37,559 nucleotides of DNA from Agromyces seonyuensis (lineage in GTDB: Bacteria; Actinomycetota; Actinomycetes; Actinomycetales; Microbacteriaceae): the NCBI RefSeq assembly GCF_009789225.1, contig NZ_WSTA01000031.1, positions 1-37,559 of the forward strand, written 5' to 3'. The notes beneath the pieces were generated by a model. The model saw nothing but the letters and a program-made list of their open reading frames with translations, did not search any database and was not told the DNA's origin. The translations under genes and the position numbers were made by a program. Below are positions 1 to 7,647 of the stretch, piece after piece. The first letter of the stretch is position 1. Every line of letters begins with the position of its first letter.

Positions 1-197
1 AACAAAAGGCGGGTTGTGGGGCACCCGATGACTCGCGTCCACTAGGTAGTCCCCAGCAGACGAACAGCAACTGTTCGCCACTGGACGAACACCAACAACC
101 AAACAGTGACACCAACCCGCCACAACACCACGTGGCGGTTGGCAGTAACGATGAGCTTCCACCACCCCACACACGTGCGGGGTCCTGGTGGGCCAGA
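1..197 (+). other. 23S-5S rRNA internal spacer
   Basis: No open frame here looks coding. The stretch directly precedes the 5S rRNA and is taken to be the 23S-5S spacer, with 23S ending just left of the window. It contains several inverted repeats: GGCGGGTTG at 8-16 pairs with CAACCCGCC at 113-121; CGAACAG at 61-67 pairs with CTGTTCG at 71-77 around a 3-nt loop; CCACCACCCC at 159-168 pairs with GGGG at 179-182 and TGGTGG at 186-191. These stems are typical of pre-rRNA processing sites, but that role is inferred. Confidence 0.65.
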
Positions 198-314
198 GTT
201 ACGGCGGCCATAGCGCGAGGGAAACGCCCGGACACATTCCGAACCCGGAAGCTAAGACTCGCAGCGCCGATGGTACTGCAGGGGCGACCCTGTGGGAGAG
301 TAGGACACCGCCGG
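198..314 (+). rRNA. rrf: 5S ribosomal RNA
   Basis: The 5' end GTTACGGCGG and the 3' end CCGCCGG form the terminal helix I expected of 5S rRNA. The internal strings CATTCCGAACCCGGAAG, GATGGTACTGC and GGGAGAGTAGG are the conserved 5S loop sequences. The length of about 117 nt is normal for Actinobacteria. The exact 3' end is uncertain by two or three bases. A strong terminator follows within 15 nt, so this is the last gene of an rRNA operon read on the plus strand. Confidence 0.96.
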
Positions 315-326
315 ACACCCATTCAA

Positions 327-361
327 CGAACGCCCCCGAGCCACACGGCCGGGGGCGTTCG
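327..361 (+). terminator. rRNA operon terminator
   Basis: A perfect 12-bp inverted repeat: CGAACGCCCCCG at 327-338 pairs with CGGGGGCGTTCG at 350-361. The loop can add a further GCC/GGC stem. A short T-rich run (TGCTTT) follows. It sits 13 nt after the 5S rRNA and so terminates the rrn transcript. Confidence 0.9.
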
Positions 362-415
362 TGCTTTAACACGTCAGCCCGTGCGAGCGCACGTGGCGGC
401 CGCCGCCCGGGCACG

Positions 416-1156
416 TCATCGCTCGAGGGGAGTCGTCGTCCGGGCACGGGGCTCCGCCATCGCGAAGCGCGGGATCGTCCAGCCGCAGAGCGGTCCGACG
501 GCGAGCGCGAAGATCGCGGTGCCGACGCCGACGTTGCCGCCGAGCATCCACCCGATCGCGAGGACGGTGCCCTCGACGAGCGTGCGGGCGAGCCAGATCG
601 GCAGTCCGAGCCGGCGGTGCAGTCCCGTCATGAGGCCGTCCCGAGGGCCGGGGCCGAACTGGGGCGAGAGGTAGAGGCCCGTTGCCACGGCGAGCAGCAG
701 CAGTCCGCCGGTGAAGACGAGGATGCGCGCCCAGAGCGGCAGGTCGGCGGGAGTGAGCAGGAACCCGACGTCGGCGGCCGGACCGACGAGCAGCGAGTTC
801 GCGATCGTGCCGAACCTCGGGGCTTGGCGGAGCGGAATCCAGCAGAGCAGCACGAGGCCGCTGATGAGGACGGTGAGGGTGCCGAAGCTCAACCCGGTGA
901 CGCGCATGAGCCCCTGGCTCAGCACATCCCACGGCGCGGCGCCGACCGCACCCCGCACGATCGCGGCGATCGCGATGCCGTAGAGCACCAGTCCCACGAG
1001 CAGACGACCGAGGCGGCGCGCGAACCGTGCCGCGTCGACGGGGCCGGCCGGGACGACGAAGAACCAGCGGAGGGCGCGCCCCGTACGCGCGCCCGCGCCA
1101 CCGTCGGGCGGCTGAGTCGGTGAAGCGGACTGCAGAGGGATGGTACCGGTGTGCAT
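416..1156 (-). CDS. yczE: YczE-like integral membrane protein
   Basis: About 246 residues with five or so hydrophobic segments (for example LLVGLVLYGIAIAAIVRGAV, and GTLTVLISGLVLLCWIPL), matching the YczE/YitT-like membrane protein family by overall pattern. Recognisable family signatures are APWDVLSQG after the first helix and GPGPRDGLMTGL near the middle. Biochemical function is unknown for the family. It diverges from a MocR-type regulator gene, the arrangement known for YczR/YczE, so it is probably the regulator's target. The frame is open to a TTG at 1168; the ATG at 1156 is preferred because the TTG lies inside the presumed operator. No strong ribosome binding site is visible for either start. 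Confidence 0.82.
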   Translation of the reverse strand: MHTGTIPLQSASPTQPPDGGAGARTGRALRWFFVVPAGPVDAARFARRLGRLLVGLVLYGIAIAAIVRGAVGAAPWDVLSQGLMRVTGLSFGTLTVLISGLVLLCWIPLRQAPRFGTIANSLLVGPAADVGFLLTPADLPLWARILVFTGGLLLLAVATGLYLSPQFGPGPRDGLMTGLHRRLGLPIWLARTLVEGTVLAIGWMLGGNVGVGTAIFALAVGPLCGWTIPRFAMAEPRARTTTPLER

Positions 1157-1162
1157 TGCAGC

Positions 1163-1211
1163 ATCCAATCCCGCGAGTGGACTGCTCGTACAGGTCCAAT
1201 CTGGCTAGAGT
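1163..1211. promoter_or_regulatory. YczR operator and divergent promoter region
   Basis: Two direct copies of a TCCAATC-containing element, ATCCAATC at 1163-1170 and GTCCAATC at 1194-1201, lie 31 bp apart, about three helical turns. An inverted pair TGGAC (1178-1182) and GTCCA (1194-1198) overlaps them. MocR-family regulators are known to bind direct repeats plus an inverted element in divergent promoters, so autoregulation and control of yczE are inferred. TAGAGT at 1206-1211 is a -10-like hexamer eight bases before the yczR ATG, consistent with a leaderless or nearly leaderless yczR transcript. Confidence 0.55.
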
Positions 1212-1219
1212 GGATTTCC

Positions 1220-2659
1220 ATGTCGACTCCGGTGCTCTCCGCCCGCTCGCTCGCCACGCTGCTCGGCGACTGGCGCTCCGCAGCGCCCGCGAACGAGGCG
1301 CTCGCCGACCGCGTCCGGCTGCTCGTGCTCGACGGGCGCATCCCCGCCGGCACCCGGCTGCCCGCCGATCGCGAGCTCGCCGAGCGGCTGAGCGTCAGCC
1401 GCACGACCATCGCGGCGGCGTACGCGCGGCTGCGCGACCGTGAGCTCGTGCACTCGCTCCGCGGTTCCGGCAGCGTCGTCCGCCCGCACGGCGGCACCGG
1501 CATCGCACCGGCCGCGACGGGCGCGGGCGTCGTCGACTTCAGCAAGGCCGCTCCCCCGGCGCTCCCGTGGTTGCCCGAGATCGCGCGGGAGGCCGTCGAC
1601 GAACTGCCGGCGCACCTCGAAGGGCCAGGGTTCGACGGCATCGGGCTCCCGCGGCTGCGCACGGCGCTCGCTGACCGCTACACGGCCCGGGGCCTGCCGA
1701 CGAACGGCGACCAGATCATGGTGACGCTCGGGGCGCAGCACGCGATCGCGCTGCTCTCCCGCACGCTGCTCGCGCGCGGCGACCGCGCGCTCATCGAGGC
1801 GCCGACGTACCCGCACGCGTACGAGGCCCTCCGACTGGCCGGGGCGCGGCTCGCGACCGTGCCGACCGCGGCCGAGGACGACGACGGGTTCGGCCGGCTC
1901 GACGAGGGGCTCGCGCTCGAACAGGCCGTGCAGCAGTCCAATCCGGCGCTCGCCTACGTCATGCCCGACTTCCAGAACCCGACGGGCCGCACGCTCGACG
2001 AGGAAGCCCGGGCGCGGCTCACCGCGGCGGCGGCGCGCCAGGGGACCGTGCTCATCGCCGACGAGACCACGGCCGAGCTGAACATCGACCGCCCCGGCGG
2101 CGTCCCGGCGCCGCTCGCCGCATCCGGCCCCGCGGTGCTCGTCGGTTCGGTCGGCAAGACGGTCTGGGGCGGGGTGCGGGTCGGCTGGATCCGCGCCGAC
2201 GTCCCCCTCATCCGTCGGCTCGCGCAGGCGCGGCCGCCGGGCGACCTCGGCACGCCGATCCTCGAGCAGCTCATGGTCGCGCGGCTGCTCGAGCGCTACG
2301 ACGAGGTGCTCGAACTGCGGCGGGCGCAGCTGCGGGCATCCCGCGACCGGCTCGAGGCGGCCCTGGCGGCTGCGTTCCCCGAGTGGCGGGTGCCCCACGT
2401 GCACGGCGGCATCGCCACCTGGATCGACCTCGGCGCGGCGGTGAGCTCGCAGCTCGTGCTCGCGGCCCGCACGCGCGGGGTCGTCGTGGCTGCCGGGCCG
2501 CGGTTCGGGATCGACGGGGCGTTCGAGCGACGGCTCCGACTGCCGATCTCGGCGACGCCCGACGAGATCGATGCCGGAGTCCTCGCACTCCGCGATGCCT
2601 GGGAAGCGCTGCCCGGGCTGCCGGCCCTCGAACCGGAACTCCTCGGCTCGGTGGTCTGA
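1220..2659 (+). CDS. yczR: MocR-family transcription factor (YczR-like)
   Basis: Encodes 479 residues from ATG 1220. The frame extends upstream to 1151, but that would overlap yczE and the operator, and the -10 TAGAGT lies just before 1220. Residues about 15-80 form a GntR-type winged helix-turn-helix (LPADRELAERLSVSRTTIAA). The rest is a fold-type I aminotransferase-like domain: PDFQNPTG holds the conserved Asn, IADETT the conserved Asp, and GSVGKTVWGG the Lys that should bind pyridoxal 5'-phosphate. MocR proteins use this domain as an effector sensor rather than an enzyme. Divergent from yczE, it most likely activates or represses yczE and itself. Assignment to MocR is firm; the YczR subgroup rests on context. 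Confidence 0.9.
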   Translation: MSTPVLSARSLATLLGDWRSAAPANEALADRVRLLVLDGRIPAGTRLPADRELAERLSVSRTTIAAAYARLRDRELVHSLRGSGSVVRPHGGTGIAPAATGAGVVDFSKAAPPALPWLPEIAREAVDELPAHLEGPGFDGIGLPRLRTALADRYTARGLPTNGDQIMVTLGAQHAIALLSRTLLARGDRALIEAPTYPHAYEALRLAGARLATVPTAAEDDDGFGRLDEGLALEQAVQQSNPALAYVMPDFQNPTGRTLDEEARARLTAAAARQGTVLIADETTAELNIDRPGGVPAPLAASGPAVLVGSVGKTVWGGVRVGWIRADVPLIRRLAQARPPGDLGTPILEQLMVARLLERYDEVLELRRAQLRASRDRLEAALAAAFPEWRVPHVHGGIATWIDLGAAVSSQLVLAARTRGVVVAAGPRFGIDGAFERRLRLPISATPDEIDAGVLALRDAWEALPGLPALEPELLGSVV

Positions 2660-2745
2660 GCGCGCCGACAGGCTGACGCCGCGCGCGCGGTTCTCCACAG
2701 GGGGCTCACCGGGGCCATCTCAGCCGGGCACCATTGAGCGGTTGT

Positions 2746-2761
2746 CGAGGGACGTCCCTCG
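2746..2761. promoter_or_regulatory. 16-bp perfect palindrome upstream of surface protein gene
   Basis: CGAGGGAC at 2746-2753 is followed immediately by its reverse complement GTCCCTCG at 2754-2761. It sits 27 bp before the ATG at 2789 in a 129-bp intergenic space. With no spacer it suits a dimeric repressor better than a terminator. No regulator can be named. Confidence 0.35.
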
Positions 2762-2788
2762 CTGGACTGCTCCGAGGGAGACCGCACG

Positions 2789-5700
2789 ATGGCCGCGCAA
2801 AACCGATGGATGCTCCGTCGTCTGATGAGGCCGCTCGCGGCAATGCTGCTGGCCGCGATGCTGCTGACCGACGGCGGGCGCTCGGCGCAGACGTCCGTCG
2901 CGCCCACCGCGTCGGGGATCGCGGGTGCGCCGGTGACGACGAGCGAGCCGGTCGGGCGGGCCGGGGCTCTCGCGGCGGCACCCGTGGTCGTGTCGACGTT
3001 CGCTCCCGAGCCTCAGCCGTCGGTCGCAGCGGCGCCAGAGGCATCCATCTCGGACGCCGCCGTACAGTCGGGCGAGAGCTGGCGAATCTCCGGCATCGCC
3101 ACGACGCCCGACGGCCAGCCCGTGCGTACCGGTCGGGCGAAGCTCGCGCAGCTCGTCACCCCGACCGGTGGTGCGCCGTACTGGCTGTGGATCGACTCTC
3201 AGTACATCGAAGACGACACCGGGCAGTACACGTTCAGCGGCACCTCGCCCGGGACTTACTCGATCGGCGTCGATCCGTACGACTCCGAGTTCGCCGAGAC
3301 GTGGTGGCCCGGCGTCACGGAGCTCGGGCAGACCCAGGGGCTAGAAATCGTGCTGGGCGGAGACTACACGCGGGACCTCGTCGTGGCGGCCGGTGCGAGG
3401 ATCTCGGGCACCGTGCAGCGGGCCGACAGCAGCCCGCACCCGCTCTACTCGGGTGGGTGGGGCAGCTTCCCACTGCTCGATCTCCATGTGTACCGGCTCG
3501 CGCCGGACGGCAGGTTCGCCGAGCAGAACCGCATCGAGAAGTTCAGCCCCGGGGGCGGATTCACCGTCGGCGGCCTGCGCGCGGGCACCTACGTCCTCAA
3601 GATCGCGACGAACCCCTACGACGGCGATCACGAGCTCGAACAGTGGTGGGGCGGGACGTCGATCAACGACGCGACGCGCATCGTGCTCGCCGACGGCGAG
3701 CACCGCGACGACGTGCGGATCCGCATGGCCGAGAAGGGCAGTATCAGCGGGCAGGTCACCGCCAACGGTGCACCGCTCGCGGGCGTCCGGGTCACGCTGA
3801 CGGCCGACGTCGATCGCAACGGCACCTTCTTCACGCACAACGGGCAGACCTGGACGGACGACGACGGGCGGTACACGATCCGTGCGCTCGAGGCGGGCGA
3901 CTACCGCGTCAAGTTCCTCCCCCAAGATGAAGAACTGCTCGCCGAGTGGTGGCCCGCCGCCCCCGTCGAGCTCGAGGCGCGGGCCGTGCCGGTGGAACTG
4001 GGGGCGGTGAGCGCCGGCATCGACGCCGATCTGCACGGGGGCAGCACGGTCTCCGGGCGTGTGCTCCGCCCCGACGGCTCACCTTCGAAGACACGGGTCG
4101 AGCTCTATCGCCGGGTACTGGTCGACGGGGCGGGCACCTGGGCGTACGTCGGGATGACGTCGAACACCGGCCCGTACCTGACCGCGAACGTCGACGGGGG
4201 GTATCGTTCCAATCCTGTCTGGCCGGGCGAGTACACGGCGCGTTTCGTTTCGCTCGAAGACCTCGAAGATGTCTGGCTGGGCGGGAGCACCGAGCAGGCG
4301 GACGCAGCGACCTTCACCGTGCTGCCGGGCCAGGACACGACGGGGATCGACGCGCAGCCCCCCGCGAAGGCGTCGATCTCCGGGGTCGTCACGCGCGATG
4401 ACGGCTTCGGCCCGCAGGTCATGTCGGTCGATGTGTACCGGGAGATCGACGGCGAGTGGGCGTTTTCGGGGACGACGAAGCCCGACGCCCTCGGTGCGTA
4501 TCGCGTCGGCGGGCTCGATCCGGGCACCTACACGGTGAAATTCAATGCGGACAAGTACCGCGAACTGCTCACCGAGTGGTGGGGTGATCAGCCGACGCAG
4601 GCGACGGCCCGGCGCATCGACCTCGGCTGGCGGGAGGCTGTGATCGGTATCGACGCGCAGATCGCCGAAGCCGGCGAGATCACCGGCACCGTCACGATCG
4701 AAAACGGCGGGAACAAGGGCGGCGGCACGGTACGGGCCTACCGGCGCGTGCTCATCGACGGCATTCCGGAATGGCAGCTCGAGCGCGAGGCGAGCATCCT
4801 CGGCTACTACCAGTTGCTGAAGCTTCGGGCAGGTGCGTGCATCGTGCAGTACGAACCCGGCGGAGGGTACGCCACTGAATGGTCAGGGGATGCGCCGGAT
4901 GCGGCGAGTGCGCGCATCATCGAGGTCATCGGCGGGATGCCGGTCAGAACGGACATCGCGATCGCGTATCCGACCGCGCTCCAATCCGCTGCGCCCACGA
5001 TCTCGGGCAGCCCGGTCGTGGGTCGAACCCTCGCGGTGCAGACGGGTGACTGGCAGTCCGGCGCGGTGCTCGCGACGCAGTGGTTCGCCGACGGCGACGC
5101 GATCCCGAGCGCGACCGGCACCTCGCTGCTGTTGGGGCCGGAGAACGCCGGTCGCAGGATCTCGGTCGCCGTGACCGGCGTTCTGGCGGGCTACCCCGCG
5201 GTGACCCGGTCGAGCACGCCGGTGCAGGTCGACTCCGGCGGCACGGCGCCGCTGCCGGGCATCTCGGGGCAACCCGCGGTCGGCGGGACGCTGACGGCGC
5301 ACCCGGGCGACTGGCCGAGCGGCACGACGTTCGCGTACCAGTGGTACGCGGACCATACCCCGATCAGCGGTGCGACCGGCATCTCGTTCGTGCTCGGCGC
5401 CGCGCAGCAGGGCGCGCGAATCTTCGTCCGGGTCACCGGCACGAACGGCTCGAGCGTCGAGGTGCGCGCGAGCGAACCGACCCGACGAGCGATACTCGGT
5501 TCGTCGGTGGTCGTGCAGGGCTCGCCGGCGGTGGGGCAGTTCTTGCAGGCGGTCCCGACCGGGTGGCCGGCCGAGACCTCGTTCGACTACCAGTGGTACG
5601 CGGACGGCGTGCTCCTCCCGCTCGGGGGCGGTCCCGGGTACGTGCCGCCGCCCTCTCGGGTCGGTCAGATCATCACGGTCCGCATCACCGCGTGGGTGCC

Positions 5701-6013
5701 GGGATCGACCGAGCCCGTCGTCCGATCGAGCGTCTCGATGGAGCGGGTATCGGCGGCCGGGGTCCCGACGATCTCCGGCATGCCGAAGATCGGGGCGACC
5801 TTGACCGCCAGCCCCGGCGACTGGGCCGACGGCACGGCGCTCACCTACCAGTGGGCCGCGGACGGCATCGACATCCTCGGCGCCACTGCGTCGACATTCG
5901 TGCCGACGCTGGCGCAGCGCGACCTAGCCTTGACCGTGACCGTGCGAGGGGTCCGGCCCGGCTACGCGACCGCGGTCGCGACCTCGTCCCCGACCGCGGG
6001 CGTCGTGTCGTAG
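2789..6013 (+). CDS. Large secreted protein with CnaB-like and Ig-like repeats
   Basis: A 1074-residue exported protein. An Arg-containing n-region and a hydrophobic stretch (LMRPLAAMLLAAMLL) form a signal peptide. Residues about 90-725 hold six diverged carboxypeptidase-regulatory/CnaB-like beta-sandwich repeats, each starting with an ISG-V or ITGTV strand and most containing a GxYTV/GTYxxxF strand followed by EWW or WWPG. Residues about 735-1074 hold four Ig-like repeats with the pattern PxISGxPxVGxTL...GDW...YQWYADG...ITV.VTG. There is no LPXTG sorting motif or C-terminal membrane anchor, so it is probably released or bound non-covalently. No catalytic domain was recognised; an adhesive or structural surface role is inferred. 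GGGAGA eight bases upstream is a reasonable ribosome binding site. Confidence 0.85.
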   Translation: MAAQNRWMLRRLMRPLAAMLLAAMLLTDGGRSAQTSVAPTASGIAGAPVTTSEPVGRAGALAAAPVVVSTFAPEPQPSVAAAPEASISDAAVQSGESWRISGIATTPDGQPVRTGRAKLAQLVTPTGGAPYWLWIDSQYIEDDTGQYTFSGTSPGTYSIGVDPYDSEFAETWWPGVTELGQTQGLEIVLGGDYTRDLVVAAGARISGTVQRADSSPHPLYSGGWGSFPLLDLHVYRLAPDGRFAEQNRIEKFSPGGGFTVGGLRAGTYVLKIATNPYDGDHELEQWWGGTSINDATRIVLADGEHRDDVRIRMAEKGSISGQVTANGAPLAGVRVTLTADVDRNGTFFTHNGQTWTDDDGRYTIRALEAGDYRVKFLPQDEELLAEWWPAAPVELEARAVPVELGAVSAGIDADLHGGSTVSGRVLRPDGSPSKTRVELYRRVLVDGAGTWAYVGMTSNTGPYLTANVDGGYRSNPVWPGEYTARFVSLEDLEDVWLGGSTEQADAATFTVLPGQDTTGIDAQPPAKASISGVVTRDDGFGPQVMSVDVYREIDGEWAFSGTTKPDALGAYRVGGLDPGTYTVKFNADKYRELLTEWWGDQPTQATARRIDLGWREAVIGIDAQIAEAGEITGTVTIENGGNKGGGTVRAYRRVLIDGIPEWQLEREASILGYYQLLKLRAGACIVQYEPGGGYATEWSGDAPDAASARIIEVIGGMPVRTDIAIAYPTALQSAAPTISGSPVVGRTLAVQTGDWQSGAVLATQWFADGDAIPSATGTSLLLGPENAGRRISVAVTGVLAGYPAVTRSSTPVQVDSGGTAPLPGISGQPAVGGTLTAHPGDWPSGTTFAYQWYADHTPISGATGISFVLGAAQQGARIFVRVTGTNGSSVEVRASEPTRRAILGSSVVVQGSPAVGQFLQAVPTGWPAETSFDYQWYADGVLLPLGGGPGYVPPPSRVGQIITVRITAWVPGSTEPVVRSSVSMERVSAAGVPTISGMPKIGATLTASPGDWADGTALTYQWAADGIDILGATASTFVPTLAQRDLALTVTVRGVRPGYATAVATSSPTAGVVS

Positions 6014-6026
6014 GCGGCGGGACGCC

Positions 6027-6048
6027 GGCCGCGGCGGCCACCGCGGCC
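6027..6048 (+). terminator. Possible terminator after surface protein gene
   Basis: GGCCGCGG at 6027-6034 pairs with CCGCGGCC at 6041-6048 around a 6-nt loop, 14 nt after the stop codon. There is no T tract, so this is tentative. Confidence 0.35.
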
Positions 6049-6126
6049 ACGAAGCCCGGTAACCCGTCCGGGTAGAATCGACGAATCTGCCGATACCGGG
6101 GGAAATACCGCAGAAGCGAGGCATCC

Positions 6127-7563
6127 GTGAGCACGACGACCGGCCAGACGCGCACCCTGCCCGTCATCGCACTCGCGGCACTGGTCGTCGGGTCGATGGT
6201 GGGCGCGGGCGTCTTCTCGCTGCCCTCCACGTTCGGCGCGGCGACGGGCGTCATCGGCTCGCTCGTCGCGTGGGCGCTCGCCGGCTTCGGGATGCTGTGC
6301 TTCGCGCTGCTGCTCCAACGCCTCGCGGTGCGCAAGGCCGACCTCGACGCCGGCATCTTCGCCTACGCGAAGGCCGGGTTCGGCGAGTATCCGGGCTTCC
6401 TGTCGGCGTTCGGCTACTGGGCGAGCGCGTGCGCCGGCAACGTCACGTACTGGGTGCTCATCTGCTCGACCGTGGGCGCGGTCATCCCGGCGCTCGGCGA
6501 CGGTGCGACGCCGCTCGCGATCCTCGTGTCCTCGATCGGCACGTGGGCGTTCTTCTTCATGATCCGCCGGGGCATCCGCCAGGCGGCGATCGCGAACGTC
6601 GTCGTGACGGTCGCGAAGACCGTGCCGCTCCTGACGTTCCTGCTCATCGTCGTGTTCGTCGGCTTCGACCCGGCGATCTTCGCGGCGAACCTCTGGGGCG
6701 GCGACGGCACGCCGGACCTCGGCGCGATCGCCGGCCAGATCGGCTCGACCCTGCTGCTGACGGTCTTCGTCTTCCTCGGCATCGAGGGCGCGAGCGTCTA
6801 CTCGCGCCTCGCGCGGACGCGGCGCGACGTCGGCCGCGCCACGGTGATGGGCTTCCTCGGCGTGCTGCTGCTCTTCGTCGCCGTGACGTTCCTGCCGTAC
6901 GGCGTCATGACGCGCGAGGAGCTCGGCGCGCTGCGCGAACCCTCGGTCGGCGGCGTCCTCCAAGCCGTCGTCGGCGACTGGGGGGCGTGGCTCATCGGCA
7001 TCGGCCTCATCGTCTCGGTGCTCGGCGCGTACCTCGCGTGGACCCTGATGGCGGCGGAGGTGCTCTTCGCCGCCGCGCGCGACGGCGTCGTGCCGAAGTC
7101 GTTCACGCACCTCAACGGGTTCGGCGTCGCCGACCGGTCGCTGCTGTGGTCGACGCTGCTCGTGCAGGCGCTGCTCGTGCTCGTCGCCTTCAGCGAGGAT
7201 GCGTTCACGCTCGCCTACAGCCTCTGCTCGTCGCTGTGCCTCATCTCGTACTTCCTCAGCGCGGCCTACGGCTTCAAGCTCGAGACGAAGTGGGGCGACG
7301 ATCCGGGCGGCCGCAGCCGCGGCGGGCTCGCCCTCGGCATCCTCGCGACGGTCTACACGCTCTTCCTGCTCATAGCGGGCGGAGCGGAGTACCTGCTCGT
7401 CTCGTTCCTCATCCTCGTGCCGGGCACCGCTCTCTACGCGGCAGCCCGTCGGCAGCGCGGCCTCGCGGTGTTCCGTCGACGGGACCTCGTGGTCTTCGTG
7501 CTCCTCGCGGTCGCTGCCGTCGCCGCCCTCGTCGCCCTCCTGACCGGGTTCATCGTCATCTGA
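6127..7563 (+). CDS. APC-family basic amino acid antiporter
   Basis: A 478-residue protein with about 12 transmembrane segments. The N-terminal VVGSMVGAGVFSLPSTF is the TM1 signature of the amino acid-polyamine-organocation (APC) superfamily, in the form seen in arginine/ornithine and lysine exchangers (ArcD, LysI-like), and DAGIFAYAKAGFGEYPGF follows as in that subgroup. It should exchange a basic amino acid for a related amine or amino acid across the membrane; the exact substrate cannot be read from sequence. No arginine deiminase or decarboxylase genes are nearby. It starts at GTG 6127 with GCGAGG upstream. A TAGAAT hexamer at 6073-6078 is a likely -10, giving a leader of about 40 nt. Confidence 0.86.
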   Translation: MSTTTGQTRTLPVIALAALVVGSMVGAGVFSLPSTFGAATGVIGSLVAWALAGFGMLCFALLLQRLAVRKADLDAGIFAYAKAGFGEYPGFLSAFGYWASACAGNVTYWVLICSTVGAVIPALGDGATPLAILVSSIGTWAFFFMIRRGIRQAAIANVVVTVAKTVPLLTFLLIVVFVGFDPAIFAANLWGGDGTPDLGAIAGQIGSTLLLTVFVFLGIEGASVYSRLARTRRDVGRATVMGFLGVLLLFVAVTFLPYGVMTREELGALREPSVGGVLQAVVGDWGAWLIGIGLIVSVLGAYLAWTLMAAEVLFAAARDGVVPKSFTHLNGFGVADRSLLWSTLLVQALLVLVAFSEDAFTLAYSLCSSLCLISYFLSAAYGFKLETKWGDDPGGRSRGGLALGILATVYTLFLLIAGGAEYLLVSFLILVPGTALYAAARRQRGLAVFRRRDLVVFVLLAVAAVAALVALLTGFIVI

Positions 7564-7635
7564 ATCGGCGGTACGGCGCCGCTGCGGGGCATCCGGTTCC
7601 CAGCATCCCGTGACATTGCCGACGCGCCGCACTGA

Positions 7636-7641
7636 CAGAAT
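7636..7641 (+). promoter_or_regulatory. -10 element of a leaderless RND gene
   Basis: CAGAAT lies exactly six bases before the GTG at 7648, the distance from a -10 hexamer to a transcription start. No ribosome binding site precedes the GTG. The -35 region is weak. The same CAGAAT-N6-start arrangement occurs at 30399 and 32645. Confidence 0.55.
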
Positions 7642-7647
7642 CGACGA

